From Gammaproteobacteria bacterium (GTDB lineage: Bacteria; Pseudomonadota; Gammaproteobacteria; Coxiellales; Coxiellaceae), in assembly GCA_021774015.1 (NCBI GenBank), contig JAJFJO010000194.1, forward strand, positions 1 through 8,950: a stretch of 8,950 bases of DNA. Direction: 5' to 3'. The notes beneath the pieces are model-generated. The model made no database searches. It was not told the origin of the DNA and was given only the letters and a program-made list of their open reading frames with translations. The position numbers and the translations under genes are program-made. This document shows positions 6,504 through 8,950 of this stretch, in pieces. How positions within the stretch are numbered: the first letter of the stretch is position 1; every line of letters starts with the position of its first letter.

Positions 6504-7731
6504 AATGGATGTTTCAAAAAATAATGCCGCGACTAATAGTAATCGCATTATAATTTTTATATTGCTCCTTATTGTCGTTGGACAATCAACGGTTGATATC
6601 TATTTGCCATCACTTCCTGCAATGGTGTCCGAGTTGCATACCACGACTACATTAGTGCAGCTGACATTAACCGCTTTTTTGGTTGGCTTTTCGGTGTCAC
6701 AATTAGTCTATGGACCGTTATCGGATAAGTATGGTCGCAAACCTATGTTACTCATTGGTTTCAGTATTTACGCTATCGGCAGCCTTGTTTGTACCTTTGC
6801 GCCTAATATTGATATTCTATTTTTGGGGCGGCTTTTGCAGGGTTTGGGTGTGGGTGCAGCTAGCACTATGTCTCGAGCGATTTCTAGGGACTTGTTTGAT
6901 GGGCCTAAGTTGGCAAAAATCTCAGCTTATACCGCCATGGCTTGGGCGACAGTGCCTATTGTTGCGCCGTTGCTGGGTAGTTACGTTCAAACCTATTTGG
7001 GGTGGCGCTATAATTTTGCTACTTTATCGGTTGCTGCACTTATTTTTATAACGCTGACTTTGTTTGTATTTCCAGAAACCCATCCAAAAGAGTCGCGACA
7101 TAATAGCCAATCAGCGCTTCAAGATTATACCTTTTTAATTTCAAGTCAAACTTTTCTTAAATATATTCTTTGTGTAATGATTTTCTATGGAGTGATTGCA
7201 AGCTTTAATCTGGCAGGCCCTTTTTTGCTGCAAAATATTTTTGGACAATCCGTGGTGGCGTATGGCTGGTGGATTGTGCTGGTTGCCAGTGGCTATATCA
7301 TGGGTTCTTTTGCGAGCAGCCGCCTTGTTGAACATTTGCCCATTAATCGAATGATTATTATTGGTATGATAGGATTTCTGCTATCTACAATTGTGATGTT
7401 TGTGTTAGCGTTATTAAAAATTCATAGCTTACTTATTTTAGTGATTCCTATGTTTTTTGTGTTAATGAGTATTGGCTTGGTTTATCCATTATGTATTTCT
7501 GAAAGCCTATCGCCCTTCCCTAAAATTGCAGGTAGCGCAGGTGCATTATTTGGCTTTATGGTATTTATGGGTGGAACTATTGCCAGCACGATCATGTCAC
7601 ACCTGCCAGAGCATAATGTTATTCCGCTTGCTCTTGACTTGTTGGTTCTATCGATACTTGTTCTGTTGGTATATTGTAAAGTGGGTGGCAAAACAGGCGA
7701 GTTCTCTATCATACGGGATAAACGCGCTTAA
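6496..7731 (+). CDS. Bcr/CflA-type MFS drug exporter
   Basis: The 411-residue product has about 12 hydrophobic helices, the usual size for this family. Helix 1 holds DIYLPSLPAM (34-43) with an embedded aspartate typical of Bcr/CflA proton antiporters. The loop after helix 2 carries motif A, GPLSDKYGRKP (73-83). GRLLQGLGVGAAS (111-123) and PIVAPLLGSYV (154-164) match helix 4 and antiporter motif C. Such proteins export drugs, dipeptides or other small amphipathic molecules using the proton gradient; the substrate here is unknown. The ATG at 6496 overlaps the preceding gene by eight bases. A second in-frame ATG at 6505, directly after the preceding stop, is an alternative. The only ribosome-site-like bases, AGG at 6490-6492, are three bases from the first and twelve from the second, so translation is probably coupled to the upstream gene. 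Co-transcription with the lysophospholipid gene is very likely. Confidence 0.9.
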   Translation: MRKMDVSKNNAATNSNRIIIFILLLIVVGQSTVDIYLPSLPAMVSELHTTTTLVQLTLTAFLVGFSVSQLVYGPLSDKYGRKPMLLIGFSIYAIGSLVCTFAPNIDILFLGRLLQGLGVGAASTMSRAISRDLFDGPKLAKISAYTAMAWATVPIVAPLLGSYVQTYLGWRYNFATLSVAALIFITLTLFVFPETHPKESRHNSQSALQDYTFLISSQTFLKYILCVMIFYGVIASFNLAGPFLLQNIFGQSVVAYGWWIVLVASGYIMGSFASSRLVEHLPINRMIIIGMIGFLLSTIVMFVLALLKIHSLLILVIPMFFVLMSIGLVYPLCISESLSPFPKIAGSAGALFGFMVFMGGTIASTIMSHLPEHNVIPLALDLLVLSILVLLVYCKVGGKTGEFSIIRDKRA

Positions 7732-7740
7732 CTGCGCTTT
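7724..7740. terminator. Weak, possibly bidirectional terminator between convergent genes
   Basis: GCGC (7724-7727) pairs with GCGC (7734-7737) across a six-base loop that contains the stop codon of the exporter gene. TTT follows on the plus strand, and a short TTT follows on the minus strand after one base. The stem is only four pairs, so it is a poor terminator by itself. Its place in the 24-base gap between two converging genes is the main reason to mention it. Confidence 0.3.
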
Positions 7741-7755
7741 CTAGCCTCATTCTCA

Positions 7756-8316
7756 TTATTCTCCAAACTTAAAGGTTTCTAATGGCATATAAATAACACC
7801 TTCATCACCGGGTTGGCTGTGGTAGAGGTGAAATTGGTCTATGCTGAGGTTGATGCTTTCTTCCATAATGGGTTGTTCGAGTGTGACTTGCGACGCATTT
7901 TTGCGGCGGTATAAAGTAATGTGTGGGGTAAAATGATGCGCGTCGGGTTTGTAGCCTAGGCTGATAGCAAATTCTTCGAGGGTTTCGAATAGTGATTGTA
8001 GCTCGGGTGTTTTTTCAATATATGCTGCGATTAATTTTTCTGAGTTACGCGGAAAATAGTCAACTTTATAGATACTGATATCCAGTGGGCTATACTCACT
8101 CAGTGCACTTTTAATCATATTCGACAGTGTATCCACATAATGTTTTTCTGTCGTTCCCATGAATCGTAGTGTGATATGGAAGTTTCCATCTCTAACCCAG
8201 CTCTTCTCATCGAATTGATCGCCAGCACGTTGTTTTAACTTATCTATAAGTTTATGAGCTAAATTATTTGATATAGGAAGGCCAAAGAATACTCTTATTG
8301 TAGTTGGTGTAGACAT
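7756..8316 (-). CDS. thpR: RNA 2',3'-cyclic phosphodiesterase (ThpR/LigT, 2H family)
   Basis: The 186-residue product has the two signature motifs of the 2H phosphoesterase superfamily: FHITLRF, with H47 and T49, and TPHITLYR, with H132 and T134. The opening RVFFGLPI and the closing QFHLYHSQ are typical of bacterial ThpR/LigT, and the length fits. Members open 2',3'-cyclic phosphates at RNA ends and can also join tRNA halves through a 2'-5' bond in vitro; the cellular role is poorly defined. It is cytoplasmic, with no signal peptide or membrane segment. The start is secure because AGGAGG (8323-8328, minus strand) lies six bases before the ATG. The gene converges with the MFS exporter, its stop codon 24 bases from that gene's end, and diverges from the anion transporter gene. 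Confidence 0.93.
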   Translation of the reverse strand: MSTPTTIRVFFGLPISNNLAHKLIDKLKQRAGDQFDEKSWVRDGNFHITLRFMGTTEKHYVDTLSNMIKSALSEYSPLDISIYKVDYFPRNSEKLIAAYIEKTPELQSLFETLEEFAISLGYKPDAHHFTPHITLYRRKNASQVTLEQPIMEESINLSIDQFHLYHSQPGDEGVIYMPLETFKFGE

Positions 8317-8322
8317 TTTTCC

Positions 8323-8328
8323 CCTCCT
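8323..8328 (-). promoter_or_regulatory. Consensus Shine-Dalgarno of thpR
   Basis: Read on the minus strand this is AGGAGG, within AGGAGGGG (8328-8321), with six bases to the ATG whose complement is at 8314-8316. It is the strongest ribosome binding site in the window and confirms the thpR start. Confidence 0.85.
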
Positions 8329-8340
8329 GATTAATCATTA

Positions 8341-8369
8341 ATTACATCCAGAAGCATTAATGATATAAT
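8341..8369 (+). promoter_or_regulatory. Sigma70 promoter for the anion transporter gene, extended -10
   Basis: ATTACA (8341-8346, 4 of 6) and a perfect TATAAT (8364-8369) are 17 bases apart. TGA directly before the -10 makes an extended -10 element. The predicted transcription start is near 8376, 33 bases before the ATG at 8409. For thpR on the opposite strand only weak boxes are seen, for example TTGCAT (complement of 8388-8393) with CATTAT 17 bases on. Confidence 0.6.
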
Positions 8370-8371
8370 GC
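8354..8371. promoter_or_regulatory. Inverted repeat over the -10 box, possible operator
   Basis: GCATTA (8354-8359) and TAATGC (8366-8371) form a six-base inverted repeat with a six-base spacer, and the right arm overlaps the TATAAT. A third copy, TAATGC, lies at 8386-8391. Nearby, GATTAATC (8329-8336) is a separate eight-base palindrome. The cluster sits between two divergent genes and could bind a repressor, but A/T-rich DNA yields such patterns by chance fairly often. Confidence 0.35.
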
Positions 8372-8408
8372 ATGAAGTGACGAATTAATGCAATGGAATC
8401 ATGCCGTT

Positions 8409-8950
8409 ATGTCTTCATCGTTTGAGCCCTATACTGTCGTAATAATACTGATTGCAACAGTCACCTTATTTGTTTGGGGTCGCTGGCGTTATGATGTTGT
8501 TGCGCTGATTGCTTTGATGTTGGCTGTCATTCTTGGGGCAGTGCCTTTCGATAAAGTGTATTCAGGCTTGGGTAATTCAGCGGTAATTACCGTGGCTTGT
8601 GTCATGGTGATTTCTAAAGTTATTCATCAATCAGGCGTACTAGATAATCTTATCAGGAAAATAATTCCTTATACAAAGAACCCATTCCTTCATGTTGCTG
8701 CTCTAGGTTCGATAACAGCGGTATTGTCGGCATTTATGAATAATGTGGGTGCCTTAGCATTAATGATGCCAATAGCTATTCAAACAGCGCTAGTGCATAA
8801 ACGCTCTCCATCGCTGATTTTAATGCCGCTGGCACTGTCATCCGCGTTAGGTGGTTTGATTACTGTGATGGGAACACCGCCTAATTTGTTGATATCGACC
8901 TATCGAAAAGAATATGTTGGTCAGTACTTTTCGATGTTTGATTTTGCTCA
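8409..8950 (+). CDS. SLC13/DASS-type anion transporter, N-terminal part (runs off the window)
   Basis: The open frame continues to the window edge, giving 180 residues. Hydrophobic helices lie near 9-23, 28-47, 57-72, 95-120 and 134-155. MNNVGALALMMP (110-121) and the re-entrant hairpin region SALGGLITVMGTPPNLLIS (145-163) match the ion- and substrate-binding motifs of the divalent anion:sodium symporter (SLC13) family within the ion transporter superfamily. The opening GNSAVITVACVMVISKVIHQ (55-74) resembles members that carry TrkA-C (RCK_C) domains further on, so the full protein may be about 600 residues; that part is not visible. Substrates of such proteins include sulfate and dicarboxylates, and which one applies here cannot be told. 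The ATG at 8409 has a weak TGGAA site (8394-8398). An in-frame ATG at 8388 would add seven residues and is an alternative. Confidence 0.85.
   Translation, partial: MSSSFEPYTVVIILIATVTLFVWGRWRYDVVALIALMLAVILGAVPFDKVYSGLGNSAVITVACVMVISKVIHQSGVLDNLIRKIIPYTKNPFLHVAALGSITAVLSAFMNNVGALALMMPIAIQTALVHKRSPSLILMPLALSSALGGLITVMGTPPNLLISTYRKEYVGQYFSMFDFA

Overview
The window is AT-rich (roughly 40% GC by eye) chromosomal DNA from what is most likely a gammaproteobacterium. The reasons are the fused LplT/Aas lysophospholipid recycling protein, the Bcr/CflA exporter, a ThpR-type 2H phosphoesterase and ordinary Shine-Dalgarno and sigma70-like signals. The Legionellales or another intracellular, low-GC lineage would fit, but nothing here proves that placement. 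I see no tRNA, rRNA, CRISPR array, transposase or phage gene.

Layout. Bases 1-217 are a leader with a good promoter candidate (71-99) followed by a terminator-like hairpin (134-185) that ends only 32 bases before the first gene. Bases 218-2089 encode a 623-residue multi-pass membrane protein of no family I recognise, with a Gly/Ala-rich N-terminus and a Ser/Asp hexamer-repeat linker. Bases 2217-2618 encode a small exported four-cysteine protein of the Rap1a/Tai immunity type, with its own -10 box, an inverted repeat over the start region and a strong terminator at 2640-2679. Bases 2680-3038 are non-coding, with a 12-bp palindrome and a heptamer tandem repeat. Bases 3039-6503 encode one long protein joining an LplT-like lysophospholipid flippase, a PlsC-type acyltransferase and an acyl-ACP synthetase. 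A Bcr/CflA-type MFS exporter overlaps its end (6496-7731). The convergent thpR gene (8316-7756, minus strand) follows. A divergent, dyad-rich promoter region then leads into the 5' part of an SLC13/DASS-type anion transporter gene (8409 to the window edge).

How the genes relate. The fusion protein and the MFS exporter overlap by eight bases and are almost certainly co-transcribed. The fusion should bring lysophospholipids across the inner membrane and re-acylate them, so membrane repair and export of amphipathic compounds are coupled in one unit. thpR and the anion transporter look like independent housekeeping genes. The first two genes are the accessory part: an unrecognised membrane protein next to an immunity-type periplasmic protein with no recognisable cognate effector in view.

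The best candidates for something undescribed are the 623-residue protein with its promoter-hairpin leader, and its possible link to the Rap1a/Tai-like neighbour. No complete new system can be demonstrated from this sequence alone.
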